From assembly GCF_039523335.1 (NCBI RefSeq), contig NZ_BAAAFC010000001.1, forward strand, positions 2,232,001 to 2,296,000: DNA of 64,000 bases, in the 5' to 3' direction. The position numbers were made by a program, and so were the translations under genes. The stretch is from Marinobacter szutsaonensis. Lineage in GTDB: Bacteria > Pseudomonadota > Gammaproteobacteria > Pseudomonadales > Oleiphilaceae. The notes under the pieces are model-generated. The model worked only from the letters and a program-made list of their open reading frames with translations, was not told the origin of the DNA and made no database searches. Shown in pieces: positions 48,576 to 55,891 of the stretch (its first letter is position 1; the number at the start of each line of letters is the position of its first letter).

Positions 48576-48600
48576 GGGGACAGAATGCAATTCTGTCCCC
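48576..48600. repeat. Perfect inverted repeat between nrdA and nrdB
   Basis: GGGGACAGAA (48576-48585) and TTCTGTCCCC (48591-48600) flank a 5-base loop. The GGGGACAGA...TCTGTCCCC type is a recurrent dispersed REP-like motif in proteobacteria. Between nrdA and nrdB it could fold in the mRNA just before the nrdB ribosome site (CCAGGAGG at 48602-48609), tuning the subunit ratio. Confidence 0.7.
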
Positions 48601-48618
48601 TACCAGGAGGACAACACT

Positions 48619-49677
48619 ATGCTGGATTGGGACGACGAACCAAAAACCGAATCCAAGGCAGCCACCCCAAATGGCCCGGCTCCGGTCAACGTGGACGACA
48701 AGCGGGTCATCAACGGCGAGACCGACATCAACCAACTGGCACCGTTCAAGTACCCCTGGGCCTGGGAGTACTTCATGAACGCCAACAAGAACCACTGGAC
48801 CCCGCTGGACGTGAACATGGCCCAGGACGTCCACGACTACCACCACCGCCTGAACCCGGCGGAGAAGCACGTGTACGAGAACGTGCTGGCCTACCTCACC
48901 ACCTCCGACATCCTGGCCATGCGCAACATCGGCCTGGCGGTGATGGAGAAGATGAGCGCGCCGGAGCTGCAGATCTACCAGGCCCGGCAGGTGTACGAGG
49001 AATCCATGCACACCTGGGCCTACCAGCACTGCATCGAAACCCTGAACCTGAACCAGAGCGAGATCTACAACCGCTACCGCGTGGTGCCGGAGATCCACGG
49101 CAAGATCCGGATGGCCAACCGCCGGCTCGACGCCGCCATGCGCCCGGACATGGACCTGCGTAACCCGGATGACCTGCAGGAATTCGTCATGTCCTACCTG
49201 TTCTTCGCCGCGGTGTTCGAGGGCGCGTGGTTCTATAACGGCTTCAGCCCAATCTTTGCCCTCCAGCGTCGCGGCCTGATGCGCGGTACCGGCGAGCAAC
49301 TGCAGTACATCCTGCGGGATGAGGCCATGCACTTCTCCTTTGGCCTGAAAGTGGTGAACCAGATCCTCGAGGAAGAAAACATTACCCTGGACCCGAAAGC
49401 GGTGCGCGAGATGTGGGATGAATCCGAGGCGGCTGAAACCGCCTACGCCAACTACATCCTGCGGGATCCCATTCTGGGTTATTCGGCGGAATACCACAGC
49501 GAACAGTTTCGCTTTGTGGCCAACCGGCGGGCCCGCACCGTGGGGCTGGAAGAGCCGTTCCCCGGGGCGAAGAACGTCTCGCCCTGGCTTGATGAACAGG
49601 CCACCCTGCGCAAGGAGAAGAACTTCTTCGAAACCCGGGTGATCGAGTACCAGACCGGCGCGCAGCTGGAGTGGTAA
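48619..49677 (+). CDS. nrdB: Class Ia ribonucleotide reductase, beta subunit
   Basis: The 352-residue partner makes the tyrosyl radical at a di-iron site. Metal ligands and radical residues are visible: EESMHTWAYQHCIETL (Glu, His and a Tyr), the EGAWFYNGF Glu and RDEAMHFSFG with the E-x-x-H pair. The C-terminal tail ending EYQTGAQLEW carries residues that dock into NrdA. A strong AGGAGG precedes the ATG. Confidence 0.95.
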   Translation: MLDWDDEPKTESKAATPNGPAPVNVDDKRVINGETDINQLAPFKYPWAWEYFMNANKNHWTPLDVNMAQDVHDYHHRLNPAEKHVYENVLAYLTTSDILAMRNIGLAVMEKMSAPELQIYQARQVYEESMHTWAYQHCIETLNLNQSEIYNRYRVVPEIHGKIRMANRRLDAAMRPDMDLRNPDDLQEFVMSYLFFAAVFEGAWFYNGFSPIFALQRRGLMRGTGEQLQYILRDEAMHFSFGLKVVNQILEEENITLDPKAVREMWDESEAAETAYANYILRDPILGYSAEYHSEQFRFVANRRARTVGLEEPFPGAKNVSPWLDEQATLRKEKNFFETRVIEYQTGAQLEW

Positions 49678-49693
49678 GCCGGTAGGGAAGGGC

Positions 49694-49721
49694 GGAGCTG
49701 CCCGATCTGTCGGGCAGCTCC
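49694..49721. terminator. Bidirectional terminator between nrdB and crotonase gene
   Basis: GGAGCTGCCCGA (49694-49705) pairs perfectly with TCGGGCAGCTCC (49710-49721) around a TCTG loop, between convergent genes. On the plus strand it is followed by GGATGGGTTATTT, a weak U-rich stretch. Confidence 0.65.
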
Positions 49722-49728
49722 GGATGGG

Positions 49729-50532
49729 TTATTTCCGGGCCATGGCCTCCAGCATCCGGTTCACCGCGTCCAGGTGCTCTGGCTCGTTGTGGCACATGCC
49801 CTGGAAGCAGGCGCAGATGTCCAGGAAGTCCTTCAGTTCCGTGCGCTGGGCCATCTTCATCAGGCGCTTGGTCAGCCGGGTGGCCTTGGGCGGCTGGCTG
49901 GCCATCTTGTTTGCCACCTTCAGGGTGGCCGGCATCAGCTCATCGCCCGGCACCACATCCATGACGATCCCCAGCTCCTTCGCCTCGGCGGCATCCACGA
50001 TGCGGCCGGTCAGCGTCAGTTCGAAAGCCCGCTGGTAACCAATCAGCCGCTGCATGAACCAGGCCCCGCCATCGCCGGGAATGATGCCAAGGTTCAGGAA
50101 GGTCTCACCGAATTTGGCGGAATCGGCAGCAATGCGGATATCCGCCATGTTGGCCAGATCAAAACCCGCGCCAATGGCAGGCCCGTTCACCGCGGCAATG
50201 ACCGGTACCTCCACCGCCTGCATCGCCAGTGGAATGCGCTGGATGCCCTTGCGATAGCGCTCGGCACACTCGGCCGGATCCCCGGCGAAATCGCCGCTGC
50301 GGTTGGCCATGTCCCGGACGTTGCCGCCGGCACTGAATGCCGAGCCGGCCCCGGTGATCACCAGCACCGAGACGTCCTGGCAGTGATTGACCCATTCCGC
50401 CGTGGTGACGATGTCATCAATCAGGTTCGAGCCGGTGAGGGCATTGCGCAGGTCGTGCCGGTTCAGGGTCAGCACCGCCACGCCGTCTTCGAGGGTGAGC
50501 AGGGCGTCGGTCAGCTGGGGCAGGTTGGTCAT
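49729..50532 (-). CDS. Crotonase/enoyl-CoA hydratase family protein
   Basis: A 267-residue crotonase-fold enzyme. The oxyanion segments SAFSAGGNVRDM and GPAIGAGFDLANMADIRIAAD are intact, and KFGETFLNLGIIPGDGGAWFMQRLIG holds the catalytic region. Start 50532 follows AAGGA; upstream codons to 50592 overlap the divergent gene's promoter and are excluded. The substrate is unknown; it is a stand-alone gene and not part of the ring-degradation operon. Confidence 0.85.
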   Translation of the reverse strand: MTNLPQLTDALLTLEDGVAVLTLNRHDLRNALTGSNLIDDIVTTAEWVNHCQDVSVLVITGAGSAFSAGGNVRDMANRSGDFAGDPAECAERYRKGIQRIPLAMQAVEVPVIAAVNGPAIGAGFDLANMADIRIAADSAKFGETFLNLGIIPGDGGAWFMQRLIGYQRAFELTLTGRIVDAAEAKELGIVMDVVPGDELMPATLKVANKMASQPPKATRLTKRLMKMAQRTELKDFLDICACFQGMCHNEPEHLDAVNRMLEAMARK

Positions 50533-50585
50533 TATGGATTCCTTGTTCTGTAGATTCAGAGCGATTGTCTCCCTATGATTGGCCC

Positions 50586-51359
50586 ATGCCAAGAACCTTC
50601 TACCGCCGTGGCCCCGACCATCGGGACGATGCCCCCGTGACCTTCCTGGACGTTCGCCGCCGCTTCGATTTCCGCACGGTGGAGATCGGCCGCTGGGTGA
50701 CCGAACCGGAAAAGCAGCGCAGTGCTGCCCTGTTCTACGATGCCCTGTGTGATCTCATGACCATCCTCGGCGGCACCGAGAGTCTCATCTCCCTGCGCGG
50801 CACCCTGGCGCTGCAGTACGGCATCGGCGGCCGCCCTGGTGTTTCCGCCCATTACAGCCCCGCCACCCGCAGCTTCGCCCTGGCCAAGAACGCCGGCCCA
50901 GGCAGCATTGCCCACGAGTGGTTCCACGCCTTTGACCACTACATCGCCGACAAGTTATTCACAGGCACCGGCAAAGGCGAGTTTGCCTCGAAACTCTGGC
51001 TCACTCGTGACGATGCCATCGCCCACCCCCTGAACGAACGCCTGCAAGCCTGCTACCGGGCAGTGCTGCTTAACCACACCGGCAATGAGCCCAGCGACCT
51101 GTTCCGCCAGTCCGCCCAAGCCGACAAAGCCGCTGGCGTGCACTATTACAGCCAGCCCGAAGAGCTGTGCGCGCGGGCGTTTGAAGCCTTTGTGCAGGAT
51201 GCCGACTTCAAGAATGCCTTCCTCGTCCGCGGCACCCGCGAATCCGAAGAGGCAAAGCTAGGTCTTTATCCCCAGGGCGAACACCGTGAGCGAATCAACC
51301 GCACCTTCCGGAACTATTTCCACAACTTGGGCCGAGCCCTGCAGCGAACAGACCAGTGA
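50586..51359 (+). CDS. CLCA_X family protein, putative metallohydrolase-like
   Basis: A 257-residue protein of the CLCA_X type. The helix AHEWFHAFDHYI contains an H-E-x-x-H zinc motif (residues about 108-112), with an Asp-His pair a few residues on, suggesting a gluzincin-like fold, but no peptidase activity is shown to my knowledge. Its ATG at 50586 lies 53 bp from the divergent crotonase start. It is the last clearly chromosomal gene before the cassette array. Confidence 0.7.
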   Translation: MPRTFYRRGPDHRDDAPVTFLDVRRRFDFRTVEIGRWVTEPEKQRSAALFYDALCDLMTILGGTESLISLRGTLALQYGIGGRPGVSAHYSPATRSFALAKNAGPGSIAHEWFHAFDHYIADKLFTGTGKGEFASKLWLTRDDAIAHPLNERLQACYRAVLLNHTGNEPSDLFRQSAQADKAAGVHYYSQPEELCARAFEAFVQDADFKNAFLVRGTRESEEAKLGLYPQGEHRERINRTFRNYFHNLGRALQRTDQ

Positions 51360-51369
51360 GAGCCGCGGT

Positions 51370-51630
51370 TATACGATCGCGTTCGCAAAACTCCGAAAGT
51401 TGCATGAGAAATCCGTGTAACTCTCTGATAGGGTTGGAAAGAAGGAAAACAACGGGCGGAGCTATACGCCCGAAACGGTGAGCAGGGGTGGCTCGAAGAT
51501 GGGCGTATAACTCCGGCGGTAGTCGTGGGGAATGCTTGTAAGGTTCTGTTTTTGTGGAAAATTTGGAGCTTTTCCAGGGTGCTTTTAAGTGGAGTTTTAC
51601 GAACGGGTGATAAACGAACGCGTTCGTATA
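51370..51630. repeat. Nested inverted repeats next to the array's left edge
   Basis: In the 302 bp non-coding stretch between the CLCA_X gene and the first cassette gene, TATACGATCGCGTTCG (51370-51385) is complementary at 15 of 16 bases to CGAACGCGTTCGTATA (51615-51630), and within them GGAGCTATACGCCC (51458-51471) is complementary at 13 of 14 bases to GGGCGTATAACTCC (51501-51514). The right outer arm also contains a 14 bp perfect palindrome ACGAACGCGTTCGT (51614-51627) running into TATAAT (51627-51632), a possible -10 box. This may be a remnant attachment region, a regulated promoter for the array, or both. No gene is seen here. Confidence 0.55.
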
Positions 51631-51661
51631 ATTAGCTGTTAAAGGCTAAAGGGAGTTTTCG

Positions 51662-51934
51662 GTGAACAAGGAAGATCTTTCCCCTGAAGACCAGGCCTAT
51701 TACAAGCGTTTTGAGTTCAAGCCGCTGCGAGTATTGCTGTATTTACTGGCAGTCGTTTATCTGGTGATTGTTTATGCGGTCGGCGGCTCCCAATTCAGCG
51801 GAGGCTTTTTCAGTGGCGCGATCGGAACTTTTGTTCTGATTCAGGGTATCGATCTCTCTCAAAGACGACTAATCCTCATTGGCGGCTTCCTGACAGTTGT
51901 GAGCGTCTTCCAGACAATTTTGTTGGTGCTGTAG
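51662..51934 (+). CDS. Small membrane protein, cassette 1
   Basis: A 90-residue protein with three predicted membrane helices (residues about 22-41, 47-63 and 70-90) after a charged N-terminus (NKEDLSPEDQAYYKRFEFK). GTG start 6 bases after GGGAG. I do not recognise a family. It is the first cassette of the array, where expression is usually strongest, and a promoter-like TATAAT lies about 30 bp upstream. Confidence 0.7.
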   Translation: MNKEDLSPEDQAYYKRFEFKPLRVLLYLLAVVYLVIVYAVGGSQFSGGFFSGAIGTFVLIQGIDLSQRRLILIGGFLTVVSVFQTILLVL

Positions 51935-51961
51935 TGGCTACCGAGCGCTTACTGCACAAGC

Positions 51962-52049
51962 CTTTAACAAATAGTTGTAGTACGTTTCGGGCCTGGCGGC
52001 CCTGCACCGGACGCCCTTGTCAGGGCGCCGCTAAACAAAAGCGTTAAGG
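51962..52049 (+). repeat. attC site A
   Basis: R'' CTTTAAC (51962-51968) and R' GTTAAGG (52043-52049). The core folds by GGCGGCCCTG with CAGGGCGCCGC, leaving bulged bases as is typical. R'' is the reverse complement of GTTAAAG at 51638, marking cassette 1. Confidence 0.8.
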
Positions 52050-52076
52050 TAAATAAGGGTAAATAAGGAGAGTGTC

Positions 52077-53072
52077 TTGAGTGATTTTCGAGAGGAGCTA
52101 GAAAGCTGCGAGGGAGAAAAATCCCTTGTTCTCGGAAATGGTTTCGGGATTTCTTACGATGTTGCTGCAGGGACCGATTCGTTCTGCTGGGATTCACTAG
52201 CCGATCTCTGTGAATTTGAAGTAGATAGCCCTTTGATGGGCTTGCTCGAAGAATGTAACTTCGATTTTGAGATAGTTCACCAAAAAATTAACAATGCGAT
52301 AGCTGTTGTTCAAAAGTACGACGATGAAAATCAGCTGTCTGAAAAGTTGACTGGTGAGATACAGGTCCTACGGGATCAACTGGTTTCAGCTGTCGCTCGG
52401 TCTCATCCTCCATCTTTAAATCGGGAATGCGCTCCAGATGAAAAGCGCACTATCTCTCGGATGGTCAGTAAATGTAGAAGTTTTCTTACTAAATTCGAGA
52501 AAGTGTTTTCTCTGAATTATGACTTGTTGTTGTACTGGGTCCGTTGCTTCGATAATGATTTTTTGGGCAATGATTGTTTCGAAAAAGATGGCGATGAGCT
52601 AATTTTTTCATCCGACGATGATGCCGAATTTCTTTTTCCGCATGGTGCGCTTTTTATATACCGTGATGGATACTCTGCGAAAAAATCCAGAAGCAGCAAG
52701 CATCGCCCAATACTAGCTCGAGTAGAGGAAAATATTGAAAACGGCATCTTCCCTATGTGTGTGTCAGAGGGAACGGGTGATCAAAAGTTGTCGGCAATAA
52801 AATCCAACGAGTACCTCTCTTTCTGTTATGGAAAAATAAAGGAATGCAAGGGCACAGTGTTTACCTATGGAGCCTCTTTTTCAGAGGGGAAGGATAGTCA
52901 CATCATTGAAGCTCTAATTCAAAGTCCAGCGACACGCATCATTGTGGGCGAGTTCAAGCCAAGCGAAGGCGATAAATATCGTTTGCTCCACGAGTTCAGT
53001 AAAGCCATGGAGGTTTTAAACAAGAGAAAAGAAGTCGTCGTGGCCGATACGAGCAGTATCGACATATGGTAA
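52077..53072 (+). CDS. SIR2-like / DUF4917 family protein, cassette 2
   Basis: A 331-residue protein with features of the SIR2-like (NAD-binding) fold: VLGNGFGISYD (residues 18-28), FSLNYDLLLYW (145-154), the PHGALF histidine (His189) and a late YGASFSEGKDSHIIEAL motif. This pattern is found in DUF4917 proteins and in SIR2 domains of anti-phage NADases, so a defence role is possible but not shown. Start is TTG 52077, 5 bases after AAGGAGAG; no ATG is near. Strongly AT-rich coding. Confidence 0.68.
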   Translation: MSDFREELESCEGEKSLVLGNGFGISYDVAAGTDSFCWDSLADLCEFEVDSPLMGLLEECNFDFEIVHQKINNAIAVVQKYDDENQLSEKLTGEIQVLRDQLVSAVARSHPPSLNRECAPDEKRTISRMVSKCRSFLTKFEKVFSLNYDLLLYWVRCFDNDFLGNDCFEKDGDELIFSSDDDAEFLFPHGALFIYRDGYSAKKSRSSKHRPILARVEENIENGIFPMCVSEGTGDQKLSAIKSNEYLSFCYGKIKECKGTVFTYGASFSEGKDSHIIEALIQSPATRIIVGEFKPSEGDKYRLLHEFSKAMEVLNKRKEVVVADTSSIDIW

Positions 53073-53073
53073 A

Positions 53074-53151
53074 CCTTTACTAGGGGCTGCAGCGGTCCGC
53101 TTTTCCGGCGCGCTGCGCCTCCAAATCGGCCGCTGAGCCCAAGCGTTAGAT
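53074..53151 (+). repeat. attC site B (R'' degenerate)
   Basis: R' is GTTAGAT (53145-53151). The stem is GGGCTGCAGCGG with CCGCTGAGCCC. R'' reads CCTTTAC (53074-53080) where CCTTAAC would match the cassette's left end GTTAAGG; the single change removes the usual AAC core and may make the site inactive. Confidence 0.7.
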
Positions 53152-53908
53152 GATCGAGGTGTCACAAAATAAAAGCATGAACATCAAGAGCTTCAATAAA
53201 ACCGTTAATCTAGGTGCTAAGACCGAAATTGACAAGGCGTATTATTTAGCCTATTTCCTATGTAACCTTGAAGGTGAGGAAGATTTCACTGTTGACGGCT
53301 TGTGTGAGTGCTTGACTAAGCTCGATTTCTCGCAGCCTAACAAGGCGAGACTGAAAGGAAAAATTCAGAAGTCGAAGGCATTTATAAAGGGTGGTAGAAC
53401 CGGATCTTTCAAGCTGCACGCAAATAGTGTCAAAAATATTGAAACTGAGTTTCCAAATATCGCCGAGAAATCGGAAGAGATCGTATTTGGAGATTCAATA
53501 TTGCCGACAGCACTGTTTTGCAACACCAGGGGTTTCATTGAGTCCCTATCAAAGCAAGTAAACGCGTGTTATGAAAATAATCTTTTTGATGCGTGTGCAG
53601 TAATGATGAGAAGGCTTCTTGAGGTTTGCCTTATTCTCAGCTACGAAAATCTGGGTATAGAGACTCAAATCAAAGATGCAAATGGAGACTATAAACAGCT
53701 AAATGTAATTGTTGCCAATGCGAAAGGGAACGCCGCTCTTTCTCTTTCTCGGAACACTAAGGCTTGTTTAGAAGACTTTAGAACTGTGGGAAATTTTTCA
53801 GCCCACAAGATCTATTATAGTGCAAAGAGACAAGACGTTAAGAAAGTATCTCTTGAATACAGAGCGGCTATCGAAGAGTTGCTTTATAAGTCAGGGCTAA
53901 TAAAATAG
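53150..53908 (+). CDS. Unknown protein with winged-helix-like N-terminus and DUF4145-like C-terminus, cassette 3a
   Basis: A 252-residue protein. Residues about 28-105 (DKAYYLAYFLCN..DFTVDGLCECL..ARLKGKIQKSKAF..GRTGSFKL) look like a small winged helix. The C-terminal part (GFIESLSKQVNACYENNLFDACAVMMRRLLEVCLI and FRTVGNFSAHK) resembles DUF4145-type helical domains with the R-x-x-x-E..H pattern of some HEPN-like proteins; I am not sure of that. ATG at 53150 overlaps the attC R' box; 53177 is an alternative. It shares its cassette with the next gene and shares a module with it. Confidence 0.6.
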   Translation: MIEVSQNKSMNIKSFNKTVNLGAKTEIDKAYYLAYFLCNLEGEEDFTVDGLCECLTKLDFSQPNKARLKGKIQKSKAFIKGGRTGSFKLHANSVKNIETEFPNIAEKSEEIVFGDSILPTALFCNTRGFIESLSKQVNACYENNLFDACAVMMRRLLEVCLILSYENLGIETQIKDANGDYKQLNVIVANAKGNAALSLSRNTKACLEDFRTVGNFSAHKIYYSAKRQDVKKVSLEYRAAIEELLYKSGLIK

Positions 53909-53926
53909 TATAAACAAGGAGTTGTC

Positions 53927-54457
53927 GTGGAAGGTCAAACAAAATTATATTTAAATATCAAGACGGGCGAAATTTCTATAGAAGGAAGTGAGGAATTTGT
54001 TTCCGGAAAAATGGAAAGCCTAGAAGATATTATATCGCTAATGCAGGTTGAGACAGGTTTTTCTTCAATGCCAGCACAAAATGGAGTCGCTGATCCAGAA
54101 GACTCTGAAGAAATTGAACCGGAAGGTGAGGAAGGCGTAGTAAAGCCTGGGGGCTCCTTAGTTGTGCCTGATGTATTTGGTGAGTGGCTTCATATGTTTA
54201 AGGACGACATAAATGGCCAGGATAAAGCTTTAATTACCGCTTACTATGTTCAGCAAGACTCAGAAAGTAATGACTTTAAAACCTCTCAGGTTAACAAGTC
54301 CCTTAAAGATCATGGCATCAAGCTGGCAAACGCAGCGGGCACACTTAAGCAGATAGAGAAGAAGAAGCTCATTTTTCAAACTCGAAAAGTAGGTAGGCTC
54401 TCTTTCAAGCGTGTATCTGAGGATGGAGTGAAGCACCTTAAGTCAATATTGAGATAA
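53927..54457 (+). CDS. Unknown protein with winged-helix-like C-terminus, cassette 3b
   Basis: A 176-residue protein with an N-terminal beta-rich start (KLYLNIKTGEISIEGSEEFV), an acidic linker (residues 55-72) and a C-terminal module (residues 99-174: DKALITAYYVQQ..NDFKTSQVNKSL..AAGTLKQIEKKKLIF..GRLSFKRV) that resembles the N-terminal module of the preceding protein. GTG start with AAGGA 6 bases before; only 18 bp from the upstream gene and no attC between, so both form one cassette and probably one system. Confidence 0.62.
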   Translation: MEGQTKLYLNIKTGEISIEGSEEFVSGKMESLEDIISLMQVETGFSSMPAQNGVADPEDSEEIEPEGEEGVVKPGGSLVVPDVFGEWLHMFKDDINGQDKALITAYYVQQDSESNDFKTSQVNKSLKDHGIKLANAAGTLKQIEKKKLIFQTRKVGRLSFKRVSEDGVKHLKSILR

Positions 54458-54459
54458 TC

Positions 54460-54531
54460 ATCTAACAAACGCATGTTGTCGGACTGGTTTTCCGCTGCGC
54501 TCCAAACCAGCCGCAAATGCGGGCGTTAGAA
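54460..54531 (+). repeat. attC site C
   Basis: R'' ATCTAAC (54460-54466) matches the left end GTTAGAT of cassette 3; R' is GTTAGAA (54525-54531). The stem has CTGGTTT with AAACCAG and GCATGTTG-type outer pairing to CAAATGC. Confidence 0.88.
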
Positions 54532-54547
54532 GGGAAAAGGATCATCG

Positions 54548-55081
54548 ATGCAAGACCAGCGCTGGGCACGAGAGGTCGAGCGAAACATTCGAGAGCTTGG
54601 AGAGCACGTGAATCGCTTAAGTAGGCGCCAGGCTGAACATGACCATGATCGCCAGCTCCAAGCGGCACATGACCTTGTAGCTAAGATCTACTCGCAGTCC
54701 ATCTCCTATACGAACCTGATCATGGTCGTAGGATATGCAGGATTGCTGACGCTTTGGTCGAAGTTGAAGCCAGACCTGCCGGCGGCGTTATTCTCACTGA
54801 CGGGACTTCTGATTGGACTTTCCCTCGTTCTATTTATTAGCTGGGAACTCGTGAAGATGGTCGGAGGTCACCTGAAAATTCGTCGGTTACAGAAGTCTCT
54901 TGAGGGTGCCAAGCCCGGGCCTGACACCATCACAAGATTTCAGAACGAGTTACAACGATACGAAGCAGGCTGGGCAAAACTCTGGCCGTGGTTCTTCATT
55001 CCGACTCTTATCAGCGGTATCGGGGCGTTGCTGTTGCTAATGGGCTTTTTTGGGTGGAAGTTGATTCAGTATAGCTTCTAA
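54548..55081 (+). CDS. Membrane protein with N-terminal coiled region, cassette 4
   Basis: A 177-residue protein: charged helical N-terminus (residues 1-45), helix 1 (about 52-70), helix 2 (78-104), a cytosolic helix (105-142) and a final long hydrophobic stretch (146-172). I recognise no family. The layout of a soluble helical head plus membrane hairpins recalls small membrane effectors of defence systems but is not diagnostic. AAAAGGA precedes the ATG. Its stop codon is part of the attC R'' box. Confidence 0.65.
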   Translation: MQDQRWAREVERNIRELGEHVNRLSRRQAEHDHDRQLQAAHDLVAKIYSQSISYTNLIMVVGYAGLLTLWSKLKPDLPAALFSLTGLLIGLSLVLFISWELVKMVGGHLKIRRLQKSLEGAKPGPDTITRFQNELQRYEAGWAKLWPWFFIPTLISGIGALLLLMGFFGWKLIQYSF

Positions 55082-55177
55082 CAAGGTGCATCAATACGCG
55101 GCCGGTGGCCGCCGGACGCCCTTTTCATTGCGGCTGCGCCTCGATTACAAGTGCGCCGCTGTGCGCTGGCGTTAGAT
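55076..55177 (+). repeat. attC site D
   Basis: R'' TTCTAAC (55076-55082), overlapping the gene's stop codon, matches left end GTTAGAA; R' GTTAGAT (55171-55177). At about 102 bases it is the longest attC here. Confidence 0.85.
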
Positions 55178-55191
55178 TTTAGGAGAGAATA

Positions 55192-55818
55192 TTGGGCTAC
55201 GAGATGCCGGACAGGCCGAGGTTTCTTGAAAACGCGCTTCAGGGCCTTGCGTTTTGGATCGGCCATCGCCATTCAATGTTCCGCTCTTATCCTTTGCCGG
55301 AAGGGGCGATGGTTGCCGAAGCCTGTAATCTAATTCAGGCAAACTTGGCCGATTCGCTCGAACTCAAGCCCGAATTGCAATACAAGAAAGTTGTCCCACC
55401 GGGTACGGAGCTTGAGGGTATTGGGAGCCTGGCTCGGGCTGATCTAGCAATTTTGTCACGTCGCGGTGCAGGTGCTAGAGAATTTGAACGCGTCCATTTT
55501 GTACTGGAGGTAAAGAGAGGATCGGCTTCGAAAGCTAGTATCGATGATGATCTTAAAAGACTTCACACATTCCTCGGTGGCACTCCAACGAACGCCCGAG
55601 CGTTCCTTATCGTGGTCTCTGAATCAAGAGCGCCGGTACGATTTGTTACTGAAGGAAAATCGCGTTTAGGTAGCCATGCAGTTCCCGGTACTAACGGCTA
55701 CTTTCATGTTCGTCGAACTGTGAAGGCAGCGGCTAGCTTTTCTCAGAAGAGTTCCGCTCACTATGTGTGCTTGATTGAGGTGTTTCGTGAACGGCCGAAA
55801 GCATTGCCAAAAATCTAA
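55192..55818 (+). CDS. Possible PD-(D/E)XK-fold protein, cassette 5
   Basis: A 208-residue protein of unknown family. Residues Glu44 (helix MVAEACNLIQANL), Asp84 (SLARADLAIL) and Glu106-x-Lys108 (VHFVLEVKRG) are spaced like the E..D..ExK active site of PD-(D/E)XK nucleases, followed by a helix-strand with LKRLHTFLGGTPTNARAFLIVVSES. A nuclease or restriction-type function is inference. TTG at 55192 sits 5 bases after AGGAGAG; ATG at 55204 is an alternative. Confidence 0.6.
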   Translation: MGYEMPDRPRFLENALQGLAFWIGHRHSMFRSYPLPEGAMVAEACNLIQANLADSLELKPELQYKKVVPPGTELEGIGSLARADLAILSRRGAGAREFERVHFVLEVKRGSASKASIDDDLKRLHTFLGGTPTNARAFLIVVSESRAPVRFVTEGKSRLGSHAVPGTNGYFHVRRTVKAAASFSQKSSAHYVCLIEVFRERPKALPKI

Positions 55819-55871
55819 CAAGTCACGGAAGGCGGACGCGTGAGACGCGCCGCTTCATTTTGGCGTTATGC
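55813..55871 (+). repeat. attC site E
   Basis: R'' ATCTAAC (55813-55819) matches left end GTTAGAT; R' GTTATGC (55865-55871). Short 59-base site; inner stem AAGGCGGACGCGT with ACGCGCCGCTT. Nearly the same core as sites F and G. Confidence 0.9.
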
Positions 55872-55891
55872 ACCAGAAAGAGAGGAGTTCC

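Noticed and set aside
47875..49497. 540-codon minus-strand frame across nrdA and nrdB
   Set aside because: Shadow of the ribonucleotide reductase genes.
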